32,777 nucleotides of DNA from Lysobacterales bacterium (GCA_028285525.1 JANQOZ010000070.1:1-32777); one strand, 5' to 3'. Shown: positions 24,118 through 32,777, numbered from the stretch's first letter. The notes: generated from the letters alone by a model not told the origin. Made by a program: numbers and translations.

Positions 24118-24993
24118 ATGGCTGTACCAGCCAAACTGGTCAAAGAACTGCGCGAGCGCACCGGCGCTGGCATGATGGAGTGCAAGAAGGCACTCGTCGA
24201 AACCAACGGCGATCTGGAAGCCGCGGCCGAACACCTGCGGAAAACGGGTCTCGCCAAAGCGGACAAGAAGGCTGGCCGGGTCGCTGCTGAAGGGCAGATC
24301 GTCACGGCCGCCAACGGCGACCGCGCCGTCCTGGTGGAAGTGAACAGCGAAACCGATTTTGTCGCCAAAGACGACAACTTCCTGGGCTTCGCCGATGAGG
24401 TCGCCCAGGCGGCGCTCGGTGGTGCGGAAGACGTGACTGCCCTGATGGCCCTGCCCGCGAGCAGCGCCGGAACGCTGGAAGAGGCGCGCCAGGCGCTGGT
24501 CGCCAAGATCGGCGAAAACATCCAGGTGCGACGCCTGGCGGGTATTGCCGGCCAGGGCGTAGTCGGCAGCTACATTCACGGCGGCCGGATCGGCGTGCTG
24601 GTGGCGCTCGAAGGTGGCTCCGACGAGCTGGCCAGGGACGTCGCTATGCACATCGCGGCGACCAACCCCGCCTACATCAGCGCTGACGACGTGCCCGAAG
24701 CCGAAGTTGCGAAAGAAAAAGACATTCTCGTCGCCCAGGCCGCCGAGTCCGGCAAGCCCCCGGAGATCATCGAGAAGATGGTTGGCGGACGGCTGCGCAA
24801 GCACCTGGCCGAAATCACGCTGCTCGGCCAGCCGTTCGTCAAGGACCCCGACCAGACCGTGGAAAAGCTGCTGAAGCAGCACTCCGCGAAGGTAACGGAG
24901 TTCCATCGACTCGAGGTTGGCGAGGGCATTGAAAAGGTGGAGGAAAACTTCGCCGAGGAAGTGCGCAAGCAGCTGGGCGACGACAACACCTGA
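24118..24993 (+). CDS. tsf: Translation elongation factor Ts
   Basis: A 291-residue EF-Ts, the nucleotide-exchange factor of EF-Tu. The N-terminal UBA-like part [19 protein letters not shown] and the exchange motif [10 protein letters not shown] are present, followed by two core repeats and [13 protein letters not shown]. Length is close to E. coli (283). GGAG lies about 9 nt before the ATG. The stop overlaps the pyrH start in TGATG, so pyrH is translationally coupled. Confidence 0.97.
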   Translation: MAVPAKLVKELRERTGAGMMECKKALVETNGDLEAAAEHLRKTGLAKADKKAGRVAAEGQIVTAANGDRAVLVEVNSETDFVAKDDNFLGFADEVAQAALGGAEDVTALMALPASSAGTLEEARQALVAKIGENIQVRRLAGIAGQGVVGSYIHGGRIGVLVALEGGSDELARDVAMHIAATNPAYISADDVPEAEVAKEKDILVAQAAESGKPPEIIEKMVGGRLRKHLAEITLLGQPFVKDPDQTVEKLLKQHSAKVTEFHRLEVGEGIEKVEENFAEEVRKQLGDDNT

Positions 24994-25715
24994 TGGCAGA
25001 CGCTGAACCTCTGAAATACCGGCGTATCCTGCTCAAGCTCAGCGGCGAAGCGCTGCTGGGCAACGAAGACTACGGCATCGATCCGTTGGTAATTCAGCGC
25101 CTGGCCCGCGAGGTTCGGGAAGTGGCGGCGCTCGGGGTTCAGGTCGGCATCGTTATCGGCGGCGGCAACATCTTCCGCGGTGCCGGTCTCGCCGCGGCAG
25201 GCATGGACCGGGTGACCGGTGACCACATGGGCATGCTGGCGACCGTCATCAATGCTCTGGCCATGCAGGACGCCCTCGAGAAGATCTCGGTAACCGCACG
25301 CGTAATGTCGGCGATCAAGATCAACGAGGTCTGTGAGGACTACATTCGACGGCGCGCGATCAGGCACCTCGAGAAGGGCCGAGTTGTGCTTTTTGCCGCG
25401 GGCACCGGCAATCCTTTCTTCACCACCGACTCCGCCGCCAGCCTCCGAGCGGTGGAGATCGGGGCCGATCTGGTGCTGAAGGCAACAAAAGTTGACGGTA
25501 TTTATTCCGCTGACCCGGTGTCCAACCCTGACGCGGAGCGTTTCGAACGGCTATCCTACGACGAAGTGATTCAGAAAGACCTGCGGGTTATGGACACGTC
25601 GGCCATCGTTCTCTGCCGGGACCAGTCCGTACCCTTACGGATTTTCGACATCAACAATGCCGGCGCGCTGCTCCGGATCATGCAGGGTGAGGCGATAGGC
25701 ACACTGGTCGCCTGA
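24993..25715 (+). CDS. pyrH: UMP kinase
   Basis: A 240-residue amino-acid-kinase-fold enzyme that phosphorylates UMP to UDP. It shows [15 protein letters not shown] at the N-terminus, [11 protein letters not shown], the [20 protein letters not shown] helix, [15 protein letters not shown] and [14 protein letters not shown], all typical of bacterial PyrH, and matches the E. coli length (241). The order rpsB-tsf-pyrH-frr is conserved across bacteria. Confidence 0.97.
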   Translation: MADAEPLKYRRILLKLSGEALLGNEDYGIDPLVIQRLAREVREVAALGVQVGIVIGGGNIFRGAGLAAAGMDRVTGDHMGMLATVINALAMQDALEKISVTARVMSAIKINEVCEDYIRRRAIRHLEKGRVVLFAAGTGNPFFTTDSAASLRAVEIGADLVLKATKVDGIYSADPVSNPDAERFERLSYDEVIQKDLRVMDTSAIVLCRDQSVPLRIFDINNAGALLRIMQGEAIGTLVA

Positions 25716-25797
25716 CCGGAAAGATCCCTTCAGGCCGGGGGAAACGCCTGCATTTTGCTAGACTGGCGAGATATTTTTGCCACGGGAGGCTTTGAAC

Positions 25798-26355
25798 ATG
25801 CTCAAGGAAATTCAGGCAGACGCTGAAAAGAGAATGACTCAGGCCGTTGAGCACCTGAAGGTAGAGCTGACGAAAATCCGCACCGGGCGCGCCCACACCA
25901 GCCTGCTCGATCATCTGAAGGTCGATTACTACGGCAGCGACGTACCGCTGTCGCAGGCCGCGTCGATCTCTGTCAGCGACGCAAGGACGCTGACCGTTCA
26001 GCCCTGGGAAAAAGACATGGTCGCCAAGATCGAAAAGGCGATCATGGAGTCCGATCTCGGGCTCAATCCCAACACGGCGGGCACCACTATTCGAATCATC
26101 CTGCCGCCGCTGACCGAAGAGCGGCGCAAAGAGCTGACGAAGGTCGTCGGCCACGAGGGGGAAAACGCTAAAATTGCCGTGCGCAACGTTCGCCGCGACG
26201 CCATCTCGATGACCAAAGATCTGGAGAAAGAGAAGGAAATCGGTGAGGACGAGGAGCGACGCGCCGAGACCGAGATCCAGCAGCTGACCGACCGCTTCGT
26301 CGCGCAGATCGACGAAGTCGTCAAGGCCAAAGACGTCGAGCTGATGGAGATCTGA
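25798..26355 (+). CDS. frr: Ribosome recycling factor
   Basis: A 185-residue RRF, identical in length to the E. coli protein. It splits post-termination ribosomes with EF-G. Typical segments are LKVELTKIRTGRAHTSLLD, VQPWEKDMVAKIEKAI, LGLNPNTAGTTIRIILPPLT and EERRKELTKVV. The ATG at 25798 is chosen because GGGAGG lies 8 nt upstream; a TTG 21 nt further up would add residues not seen in the family. Confidence 0.97.
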   Translation: MLKEIQADAEKRMTQAVEHLKVELTKIRTGRAHTSLLDHLKVDYYGSDVPLSQAASISVSDARTLTVQPWEKDMVAKIEKAIMESDLGLNPNTAGTTIRIILPPLTEERRKELTKVVGHEGENAKIAVRNVRRDAISMTKDLEKEKEIGEDEERRAETEIQQLTDRFVAQIDEVVKAKDVELMEI

Positions 26356-26373
26356 CTCAGGGTCAGACCTGAC

Positions 26374-27099
26374 GTGAACCTGCCCCGCCACATTGCAATC
26401 GTCATGGACGGAAACGGCCGCTGGGCGCAAAGCCGCCGGCGTCCCAGATCCTTCGGGCATCAGGCCGGGGTCAAGGCCGCCCGTGAGGTGGTGCGGGTAT
26501 GCGCCGAGCGGCGCATCGAGGCGCTGACCCTGTTCGCCTTTTCCAGCGAAAACTGGAACCGCCCCGCCAACGAAGTGAGCCGCCTGATGGACCTGTTCAT
26601 GCGTTCGCTCAACCGCGAGGTGGACGAGCTGCACGGCAACAAGGTGCGGCTGCGCTTTATCGGAGATCTCGCGGCGTTCTCTCCCGACCTGCGTCATGGC
26701 ATGATCCTGTCGGAGCGGAAAACGGCGGCAAACCCTGGGCTGAACCTGTCGATTGCCGTTAACTATGGCGGTCGCTGGGACGTGGCGCAGGCGGCTCAAA
26801 AACTTGCCAAGCGGGTTTCCCAGGGGGAGCTGGCGCCGGAGCAGGTCGACGAACGCAGCCTGCAGTCCGAATTTGCGCTGGCAGATCTGCCGTCGCCGGA
26901 TCTGCTGATCCGCACAGGTGGCGAACAGCGCATCAGTAACTTTCTGCTCTGGCAGCTCGCCTACACGGAACTCTACTTCTGCGAAACGCTGTGGCCCGAT
27001 TTCGGTCCGGCTCAGCTCCAGCTGGCCCTGGACGACTATGCGTCCCGGCAGCGCCGCTTCGGTCGCGTCCCGACCCCCAAACAGGTGGGCAACGGGTGA
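26374..27099 (+). CDS. uppS: Undecaprenyl diphosphate synthase (cis-prenyltransferase)
   Basis: A 241-residue UppS that makes the C55 lipid carrier for peptidoglycan and other envelope glycans. It contains HIAIVMDGNGRWAQ (catalytic Asp and the diphosphate site), FGHQAGVKA, LTLFAFSSENWNRP, NYGGRWD, the LLIRTGGEQRISNFLLWQ signature and YTELYF. The start is GTG at 26374, 18 nt after frr; no earlier start fits and the ribosome site is weak. A small inverted repeat, GTCAGACCTGAC (26362-26373), directly precedes it. Confidence 0.96.
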   Translation: MNLPRHIAIVMDGNGRWAQSRRRPRSFGHQAGVKAAREVVRVCAERRIEALTLFAFSSENWNRPANEVSRLMDLFMRSLNREVDELHGNKVRLRFIGDLAAFSPDLRHGMILSERKTAANPGLNLSIAVNYGGRWDVAQAAQKLAKRVSQGELAPEQVDERSLQSEFALADLPSPDLLIRTGGEQRISNFLLWQLAYTELYFCETLWPDFGPAQLQLALDDYASRQRRFGRVPTPKQVGNG

Positions 27100-27156
27100 C
27101 CCGCGACGGCTGTTTCGTCGCCTGAATCCTGCGCGTTTACCTGACGGGACATTCAT

Positions 27157-27987
27157 TTGGAACTCTTCGTCCGCGTCATATCTGCGCTGGTGTTTGCACC
27201 AGCGATGCTGGCGATTGTCTGGTTCGCCAACGACATTCAGTACGCGTTTTTTGTCGCTGCGCTTGGGGCCGCAGGTGGCTGGGAATGGGGTCGGCTCGCC
27301 GGCAGCCAGGATCCGACGTCGCGAGCACTCCTGGGCGCGCTGGTCGCTGGCGCGGTGCTGGCGGTGGTGCTGATCGCTGGCGATTCGCTAACCCCGGTGA
27401 TCGTCGGCTGCGGGGTGCTGGTCTGGCTCCTCAACACCAGCTGGCTGATGCGGACCCAGCTACTGAGCAGCCCGGACGGTTCTGCCAGGCTGATCAAGAT
27501 GGCGCAGGGGTTCGTGGTGCTGGTGGCCGCGGCAGCGTGCCTGGCGCACATCCATCAGGCCCCCTACGGAAACGGCCTCACCATCACCTTTCTGCTGATC
27601 ATCTGGGCGGCTGACGTGGGCGCCTACGCCGCTGGCCGCTTGTTTGGCCGACACAAGCTCGCGCCCTCCATCAGCCCCGGGAAGACCTGGGAAGGGGTGA
27701 TTGGGGGTCAACTGCTCGTGGCGGTCGCCTGTGCTGCCCTGCTGCGGTATCTGCCCACGGACATGCTCGAAGAACTGGGGCTGGCCGCCTGGCTGTTTGT
27801 GCTGGCCGCGGTGACGGCGGCGATATCGGTGGTGGGTGACCTTTTCATCAGCGTCCTCAAGCGTCAGCGAGCGCTCAAGGATACCGGCCGCATCATCCCG
27901 GGCCATGGCGGAATCCTCGATCGCTTCGACAGCGCGTTTGCGGCGGCACCGTTTTTCCTGTGCGGCCTGATGCTGGCGAGGTGGTGA
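27157..27987 (+). CDS. cdsA: Phosphatidate cytidylyltransferase (CDP-diglyceride synthase)
   Basis: A 276-residue integral membrane enzyme making CDP-diacylglycerol from phosphatidate and CTP. There are about seven to eight hydrophobic segments. The family signature near the C-terminus is present: SPGKTWEGVIGG, then VVGDLFISVLKRQRALKDTGRIIPGHGGILDRFDS (split over 27830-27930). The start is TTG at 27157, which places the usual VRVISALVFAP just after the N-terminus; no ATG or GTG serves better. It is 57 nt after uppS. Confidence 0.94.
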   Translation: MELFVRVISALVFAPAMLAIVWFANDIQYAFFVAALGAAGGWEWGRLAGSQDPTSRALLGALVAGAVLAVVLIAGDSLTPVIVGCGVLVWLLNTSWLMRTQLLSSPDGSARLIKMAQGFVVLVAAAACLAHIHQAPYGNGLTITFLLIIWAADVGAYAAGRLFGRHKLAPSISPGKTWEGVIGGQLLVAVACAALLRYLPTDMLEELGLAAWLFVLAAVTAAISVVGDLFISVLKRQRALKDTGRIIPGHGGILDRFDSAFAAAPFFLCGLMLARW

Positions 27988-28186
27988 CGGACGTCGACGG
28001 TTTCTTCAGCCGCTTCGGCAGAAACTGAGAGACGAAAGTGCGGTTTACAGCGCCGCCAAACGACTTTGCCGCCGTAGATCGGCGGTGTCAGCGCTCGGTG
28101 CAGACAAGGGCGTTCCAACCGATGGCCTATTGAAAAGTGGCGTCATCGGGCTTAAGAACTACGGCAGATCATAGGAAGTGCAAGGC
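27988..28186. other. Spacer between cdsA and rseP, lacking dxr
   Basis: In many gammaproteobacteria dxr lies here; I see only 199 nt and no recognisable dxr fragment. It holds a hairpin after the cdsA stop (GTTTCT and AGAAAC with inner GCCG/CGGC, 28000-28025), a second inverted repeat CCGCCG...CGGCGG (28069-28085), and a possible promoter for rseP, TTGAAA (28130-28135) with TAAGAA (28153-28158) at 17-nt spacing. Confidence 0.5.
28130..28158 (+). promoter_or_regulatory. Possible promoter for rseP-bamA
   Basis: TTGAAA matches the -35 consensus at five of six bases and TAAGAA is a weak -10, spaced 17 nt. It would start rseP transcription independently of the rpsB-cdsA genes. No sigma-E type promoter was evident. 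Confidence 0.35.
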
Positions 28187-29542
28187 ATGGGTGAATTTCT
28201 CGGCTCTGTCTGGTGGCTCATCGTGGCGCTGGGCCTGCTGGTCACATTTCACGAGTTCGGTCATTACTGGGTAGCTCGTCGCTGCGGCGTCAGGGTTCTG
28301 CGGTTTTCCGTTGGCTTTGGTGCACCCTTGATGCGGCGCGTCGGCCGCAACGGCACCGAATGGGTGCTGGCGGCGCTGCCGCTGGGCGGTTACGTCAAGA
28401 TGCTCGACGAGCGGGAAACGCCCGTGGCGGCTGTGGAGCGGCATGAGTCCTTTAACGCCAAGTCGCTCGGGCAGCGGTCGGCCATCATCGCGGCCGGCCC
28501 GATCTTCAACCTGGTTTTTGCGCTCTTTGCCTTTTGGCTGATGTTTATGGTCGGAGTTTCCGAGCTCAGGCTGCTGCTCGGCGACACCAGCGGGCTGGCC
28601 GCTCAGGCGGGCCTTCAGCGCGGCGATCAGGTTGTCGCCGTCGACGGTCGGGAGACCCAGACGCTGACCCATGCAAGCATTGAGCTGCTGGGCCATGCCC
28701 TGGATCGCCGCGACGTGGCGATCGTTGCCGAAGACTCGGCGGGGCGTCAGCGCACCGTCGAGCTGGAGCTTTCGCGGCTGCCGGATGACTTCAACGAAGA
28801 AAAGCTGCTCGAAGCGACCGGGCTGAATCTCCACACCTCCCGCGGCAGACCGTTTATCGACCGGGTGATCGAGGGTGATGCGGCAGACCAGGCCGGCATC
28901 CAGGCAGGAGATCTGATCCTGACCGTGGGCGGCGATCCGGTCAGCAGCTCGCTGGCCCTGTCGGAGGCCGTACAGCGCCACGCCAGACCCGACGAACCGC
29001 TTGAGGTTGTCGTCAGGCGCGGCGAGACGCGGATGCGCTTTGACGTCCAACCCCAGCTCACGGGCCGCGGCGACGAGCAGCGCTTTGTGCTGGGCGTCTA
29101 TCCTTACGATCCCGAAGACAAGCGGCTGTGGACCATCTTTCAGTATGGCCCGCTAGAATCGGTGGAGGCCGCTTTTTCCGAAAGCTATCGGATCACCACT
29201 GCCACCGTGGGGCTGATCGGCCGGATGCTGACCGGCTCAGCGTCCCTGAAGAACCTCTCCGGGCCCATATCGATCGCTCAGTACGCGAGGGATTCAGCGC
29301 GTCTCGGCCTGTCCCGATTCCTCTTTTTCCTTGGGGTGCTGAGCCTGTCGCTGGCCATTTTGAATTTTCTTCCTATACCGATGCTCGACGGCGGCCAGCT
29401 GTTCTATAACCTGATTGAATGGGGCACCGGCAAGCCGGTTTCCGAGAGAGTCCAGATTGCGGGCCAATACGTCGGCCTGACGATGCTGTTTGGCCTCATG
29501 ACCCTCACCTTCTATAACGATATTTTACGACTCATATCGTAG
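28187..29542 (+). CDS. rseP: Site-2 intramembrane metalloprotease RseP
   Basis: A 451-residue inner-membrane zinc protease that cleaves the anti-sigma factor RseA in the sigma-E envelope stress response and clears signal peptides. HEFGH (zinc-binding HExxH) lies in the first membrane segment, PLGGYVKMLDE follows, two PDZ domains occupy the periplasmic part (GLAAQAGLQRGDQVVAVDG and ADQAGIQAGDLILTVGG), and the LDG motif is PIPMLDGGQLFYN in the third segment. Length equals E. coli (450). The ATG at 28187 has AGGAAG 8 nt upstream; a GTG 9 nt earlier is an alternative. bamA follows. Confidence 0.96.
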   Translation: MGEFLGSVWWLIVALGLLVTFHEFGHYWVARRCGVRVLRFSVGFGAPLMRRVGRNGTEWVLAALPLGGYVKMLDERETPVAAVERHESFNAKSLGQRSAIIAAGPIFNLVFALFAFWLMFMVGVSELRLLLGDTSGLAAQAGLQRGDQVVAVDGRETQTLTHASIELLGHALDRRDVAIVAEDSAGRQRTVELELSRLPDDFNEEKLLEATGLNLHTSRGRPFIDRVIEGDAADQAGIQAGDLILTVGGDPVSSSLALSEAVQRHARPDEPLEVVVRRGETRMRFDVQPQLTGRGDEQRFVLGVYPYDPEDKRLWTIFQYGPLESVEAAFSESYRITTATVGLIGRMLTGSASLKNLSGPISIAQYARDSARLGLSRFLFFLGVLSLSLAILNFLPIPMLDGGQLFYNLIEWGTGKPVSERVQIAGQYVGLTMLFGLMTLTFYNDILRLIS

Positions 29543-29585
29543 CTTTCCTGGTTCACCACCCGGCACGCAATGAAATCGCGCTCAA

Positions 29586-29601
29586 CACCACAACTGTGGT
29601 G
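29586..29601. repeat. Short perfect inverted repeat between rseP and bamA
   Basis: CACCACA and TGTGGTG are separated by 2 nt, 44 nt after the rseP stop. No T-run follows. It could be a protein-binding site or a minor mRNA structure ahead of bamA. Confidence 0.35.
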
Positions 29602-29678
29602 CAAGGCAGGGTAAACTGCGCAGCGATGCAGGCGGCCGTGAGTGGTACGAGGGCGTGACAAGAAAGGTGTTGCAGAAA

Positions 29679-32159
29679 ATGGATAACCATCGACGAAACC
29701 TGGCGGCGCGCTGCTGGCCGCTGGGTCTGTTGCTGCTGCTGGCCAGCGTCTGCGCCAGCGCGGCTGAACCGTTCCAGATCTCTGATATCCGGGTCGAGGG
29801 CCTGGAGCGGATTTCCGCCGGCTCCGTCTTCAACTACCTGCCGGTTGAGGTAGGCGACACGCTGACCGAAGACAAGACCGCCGACGCCATGCAGGCGCTG
29901 TTTCGAACGGGCTTTTTTGACGACATCGAGTTCGACCGAGAGGGCAACATCCTCGTCGTCCGGGTCAGCGAACGCCCCGCAATCACCGAAATCAACCTGG
30001 AAGGCAACAAGGACATCAAGTCCGAGGACCTCCTGCGGGCGCTGTCGGACTTCGGCCTGTCCGAAGGTGACGTGTTTGAGCGCCGCACGCTCGAGCGCGT
30101 GCAGCAGAGCCTGACCAAGGAGTATTACAACCGCGGGAAGTACAACGTGCTCGTGGACGCCTCGGTCGACGAGCTTCAGCGCAACCGGGTCCGGGTCAAC
30201 ATCAATATCACCGAGGGTGATGCGGCCACGATCAAACATATTAACGTGGTCGGCAATACCGTCTTCACCGACGAAGAAATCCTGGAGGACTTCGAGTCGA
30301 GTACGGGCAACTGGCTGTCGTGGTACTCCCGGGACGATCAGTACTCACAGGAGAAGCTGCAGGGGGACCTGGAGTCTCTTCAGTCGTACTACATGGACCG
30401 CGGCTACATCGATTTTGAGATCGAGTCGACCCAGGTCAGCATCAGCCCTGACCGCAAGGACATCTACATCACTGCCAACGTGCGCGAGGGGGATCTGTTT
30501 ACGGTCTCCGAGGTGCAGATCACCGGCGATCTGGTGCTGCCGGAGGACGATCTGCGACGTTTCATCGTGCTGCGGGAAGGGCAGACTTTCTCCCGCCGAC
30601 TGCTGGAGGCGAGCACCGAAAACATCACCCAGCGCCTGTCCGGCGTGGGCTATGCCTTTGCCGACGTCAACCCGATTCCGGACATCGACAAGGAAAGCAA
30701 AACCGTCAAGCTGACGCTGCTGGTCGATCCCGGGCAGCGGGTCTACGTGCGTCGGGTCAACTTCACCGGCAACTCCAAAACGAAGGATGAAGTTCTGCGC
30801 CGGGAGATGCGGCAGTTTGAGGGATCGGTGTTTTCGCAGTTTATGGTCGATCGATCCCGGCTGCGCCTCCAGCGGCTCAGCTTCATCGAGGAGGTCAACA
30901 TCGAAACACCGCGCGTGGCCGATGACCAGGTGGACGTCAACATTGCGATCAAGGAGCGTACCGCCGGATCCTTTACCTTCGGCCTGGGTTTCTCCCAGGT
31001 GACGGGCATTCTCGGCAGTCTGTCGGTCAACCAGGAGAATTTCCTGGGTTCCGGCAAACAGGCCGGCATCAGCCTGCAGAACTCGCGCTTTTTCAGCCGG
31101 TTCGACCTGTCCTACGTCGATCCCTACTGGACCGAAGACGGCGTCAGCCGCGGTTACAACCTGAGCATCCGCGAACTGGATCAGGGTGAGGCAAACATCG
31201 CCAGCTACCTCGCCGACACCAAGGCGCTGTCGACGAGCTTCGGGATACCCATCACCGAGGTCGATCGGGTCAGGCTGCTGATCGGCGTCGAAGACACTGC
31301 GATCACGCCGTTTCTAGGCGTAGGTCCCGACATTTTCGAGGAACTGGTCTTCTACGACCTAGGTGAGTTTTGTGATCTGAGTTCGGACCCCGGGCCTCCA
31401 GTGACCCCGGTTGATCCAAACTGTGTTGCACCAGCGGACGCCCCGCCAGGGTTGTTTCCAGTAACAGGCTATCGAACGATCGACAATGCTCTAACGCTGC
31501 GAACCGAGCTGCTGTGGTCGCGCGACTCGCGAAATCGTTTCTTCAGTCCAACCCGCGGTTCGATCCAGCGGGCAGGCCTAGAAATTGCGGTCCCCGGCAG
31601 CACAATTGAGTATTTCAAGATGACTTACAACGCCAGGAAGTACTTTCCCTTAAGCCGCAGCTTCACATTTGCGCTCTCCGGAGACCTCGGTTACGGCGAT
31701 ACCTACGGCGATGCGGCAGATTCGGAATTTGGACTGCCGTTTTTCGAGCACTTCTTCGCCGGGGGAGTGCGCTCAGTTCGTGGCTACGAGGACAACACGC
31801 TCGGTCCAAGGGTGGCCCGAGTGCTTGGCGAAGATCCGGACACGGGCGAGCAGTTTCTTGACCCGAACCCGAGGCCTATCGGCGGCGATCTCAAAATTAC
31901 CGGCTCAGCCGAGCTGTTTTTCCCCATTCCTTTTGCCAAGAACAGCAACACGACCCGCCTGTCCTGGTTTGTCGACTTCGGTCAGGTCTATGAAGACCTC
32001 GACGCCTTCGACGCGGGCCAGATGCGCTACACCACCGGCCTGTCGCTGCAGTGGCAGGCGCCGGTCGGACCGGTGATCATCAACCTGGTGGCGCCGCTCA
32101 ACGATGAACCCGGTGACGAGACCGAAACGCTGCAATTCGCCTTTGGCAATTTTTTCTGA
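29679..32159 (+). CDS. bamA: Outer-membrane protein assembly factor BamA
   Basis: An 826-residue Omp85 protein that folds and inserts outer-membrane beta-barrels. It has a signal peptide (hydrophobic core LGLLLLLASVCASA), five POTRA domains (starting FQISDIRVEGLERI) and a 16-strand barrel with the loop-6 motif VRGYE (VRGF in E. coli) and a C-terminal Phe (FAFGNFF). The ATG at 29679 is chosen for its signal peptide; a GTG at 29655 would precede it. The loop corresponding to L3 is enlarged, proline-rich and carries C565 and C582, a potential disulfide. Codon use in this part differs from the rest, with four CTA codons within 31.30-31.59 kb. rseP lies upstream and skp downstream. Confidence 0.96.
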   Translation: MDNHRRNLAARCWPLGLLLLLASVCASAAEPFQISDIRVEGLERISAGSVFNYLPVEVGDTLTEDKTADAMQALFRTGFFDDIEFDREGNILVVRVSERPAITEINLEGNKDIKSEDLLRALSDFGLSEGDVFERRTLERVQQSLTKEYYNRGKYNVLVDASVDELQRNRVRVNINITEGDAATIKHINVVGNTVFTDEEILEDFESSTGNWLSWYSRDDQYSQEKLQGDLESLQSYYMDRGYIDFEIESTQVSISPDRKDIYITANVREGDLFTVSEVQITGDLVLPEDDLRRFIVLREGQTFSRRLLEASTENITQRLSGVGYAFADVNPIPDIDKESKTVKLTLLVDPGQRVYVRRVNFTGNSKTKDEVLRREMRQFEGSVFSQFMVDRSRLRLQRLSFIEEVNIETPRVADDQVDVNIAIKERTAGSFTFGLGFSQVTGILGSLSVNQENFLGSGKQAGISLQNSRFFSRFDLSYVDPYWTEDGVSRGYNLSIRELDQGEANIASYLADTKALSTSFGIPITEVDRVRLLIGVEDTAITPFLGVGPDIFEELVFYDLGEFCDLSSDPGPPVTPVDPNCVAPADAPPGLFPVTGYRTIDNALTLRTELLWSRDSRNRFFSPTRGSIQRAGLEIAVPGSTIEYFKMTYNARKYFPLSRSFTFALSGDLGYGDTYGDAADSEFGLPFFEHFFAGGVRSVRGYEDNTLGPRVARVLGEDPDTGEQFLDPNPRPIGGDLKITGSAELFFPIPFAKNSNTTRLSWFVDFGQVYEDLDAFDAGQMRYTTGLSLQWQAPVGPVIINLVAPLNDEPGDETETLQFAFGNFF

Positions 32160-32174
32160 CCTTTTGCTGCCCTA

Positions 32175-32213
32175 AACCCGGCAGCCGTTCAACGACTCAG
32201 GCGCCGGGTTTTT
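32175..32213 (+). terminator. Terminator or attenuator between bamA and skp
   Basis: AACCCGGC (32175-32182) pairs exactly with GCCGGGTT (32203-32210) around a 20-nt loop and is followed by TTT (five T in total). The large loop makes it weaker than usual; partial readthrough into skp is possible. Confidence 0.6.
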
Positions 32214-32251
32214 GCTAGCATACGGCCCTTGTGTGAACGGTCTTCAGTGAT

Positions 32252-32777
32252 TTGAGCAAGCGGCGTATTCCTCTCCGACGATGGCTGGCAGCGTTTCTGG
32301 CAGGCGCCGTGCTGCTGTCGGAGGGCGCCCTTGCGCAGGAAGCAGAAGAATCAGGCCGTGGCAGAATCGGTTATGTTGACTTCGAGCTGCTGCTCGAGAG
32401 TTCGCCCCAGCGAAAGATCCGCAAAGAGGCGCTTCAGGCCCGGTTTGAGGGCCGCTATCTGGAAATCGACGCCAATGAGCAGGAGCTGGAAGCGCTGGAG
32501 GACCGCCTGGTGAGGGACACCGCCGTGATGAGCGAGGAGCGGCGCCAGGCCCTGGAGCGACAGGTGCGCAATCTGCGGCGCGACGTCCAGCGTTCCAAGG
32601 AAGACCTCGCTGAAGACGTCTCGCTGGCACACGATGAGCAGCTCAAAAAACTGAGCGACGAAATTTACGTGGTTGTGGAGCAGTACGCCAAGGACGAAGG
32701 CTACGATCTGATCCTCGCCTCTCCCGCCATTTACTATTCCGAGTCCATTGATCTGACGCAGCGTCTGTTGGAACGGC
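32252..32777 (+). CDS. skp: OmpH/Skp-family periplasmic chaperone, cut by the window end
   Basis: The first 175 codons are present; the gene runs off the right edge. It starts with a signal peptide (RRWLAAFLAGAVLLSEGALA, cleavage before QEAEE), then GRIGYVDFELLLESSPQ, the usual start of mature Skp/OmpH, followed by a long coiled-coil rich in Glu/Arg/Leu and the returning strand YDLILASPAIYYSE. Skp holds unfolded outer-membrane proteins for delivery to BamA. The start is TTG at 32252; no ATG or GTG occurs in frame after the TGA 18 nt upstream, and the ribosome site is poor. Confidence 0.9.
   Translation, partial: MSKRRIPLRRWLAAFLAGAVLLSEGALAQEAEESGRGRIGYVDFELLLESSPQRKIRKEALQARFEGRYLEIDANEQELEALEDRLVRDTAVMSEERRQALERQVRNLRRDVQRSKEDLAEDVSLAHDEQLKKLSDEIYVVVEQYAKDEGYDLILASPAIYYSESIDLTQRLLER

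Noticed and set aside
23683..24906. Minus-strand open frame of 407 codons opposite rpsB and tsf
   Set aside because: Its Ala/Ser-rich part is simply the reverse of the S2 Lys/Ala/Glu tail; no ribosome site or domain.
25678..27156. Minus-strand open frame of 492 codons opposite pyrH, frr and uppS
   Set aside because: It runs across three well-supported genes and their spacers and resembles no family.
27988..28186. Degraded dxr remnant
   Set aside because: No Dxr motif could be recognised by eye in the spacer frames I looked at, and 199 nt is too short to argue for decay.

Overview
The window is GC-rich DNA, almost fully coding, from a gammaproteobacterium. The gene order map <-> rpsB-tsf-pyrH-frr-uppS-cdsA-rseP-bamA-skp, the map-glnD-dapD order and a TonB-dependent receptor with a typical N-terminus all fit that group. 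A secreted protein ending in a GDGFE-type tail suggests the Xanthomonadales/Woeseia/Wenzhouxiangella side of the class. This placement is inference. No rRNA, tRNA, CRISPR, IS element or phage gene was seen.

Region 1 (1-10.1 kb, all minus strand) is accessory metabolism and surface genes. It starts with an 84-nt nested inverted repeat. An aldehyde dehydrogenase and a membrane-anchored FMN/Fe-S glutamate-synthase-like protein follow, then a large secreted protein of unknown function. A tightly overlapping trio (methyltransferase, extended SDR, small P-loop kinase) comes next, then a TonB-dependent receptor. A strong plus-strand terminator with no plus-strand gene lies between the trio and the receptor.

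Region 2 (10.1-18.0 kb) is the most unusual part: a compact photorepair and oxidative-damage island. It holds a secreted fasciclin-domain protein, a photolyase-like protein whose FAD domain comes first and whose alpha/beta domain appears to come last (apparent circular permutation), a DUF2256-DUF3253 zinc-ribbon/winged-helix fusion upstream of it, an endonuclease VIII (Nei) and an exported glutathione peroxidase. It also holds a MerR-type regulator built like CarH/LitR light sensors but without their B12 motif, a class I CPD photolyase, and a COG3046-type photolyase that appears to lack two of the four Fe-S cysteines. Three TCTAGA-centred sites lie upstream of the regulator and may be its operators. 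A plausible model is that light or photo-oxidative stress induces direct photoreversal (three photolyase-family proteins), base excision repair (Nei) and peroxide removal (GPx).

Region 3 (18.1-22.7 kb, minus) is the overlapping map-glnD-dapD-yffB operon. The conserved N-terminus of GlnD can only be made from a non-canonical start, most likely CTG overlapping the map stop codon.

Region 4 (22.8-32.8 kb, plus) is the translation/envelope superoperon. A near-ideal promoter and a structured leader precede rpsB. S2 has a 120-residue Lys/Ala/Glu tail. dxr, usually found between cdsA and rseP, is absent from that position. BamA has an enlarged cysteine-containing surface loop with locally different codon use. 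The window ends inside skp/ompH.
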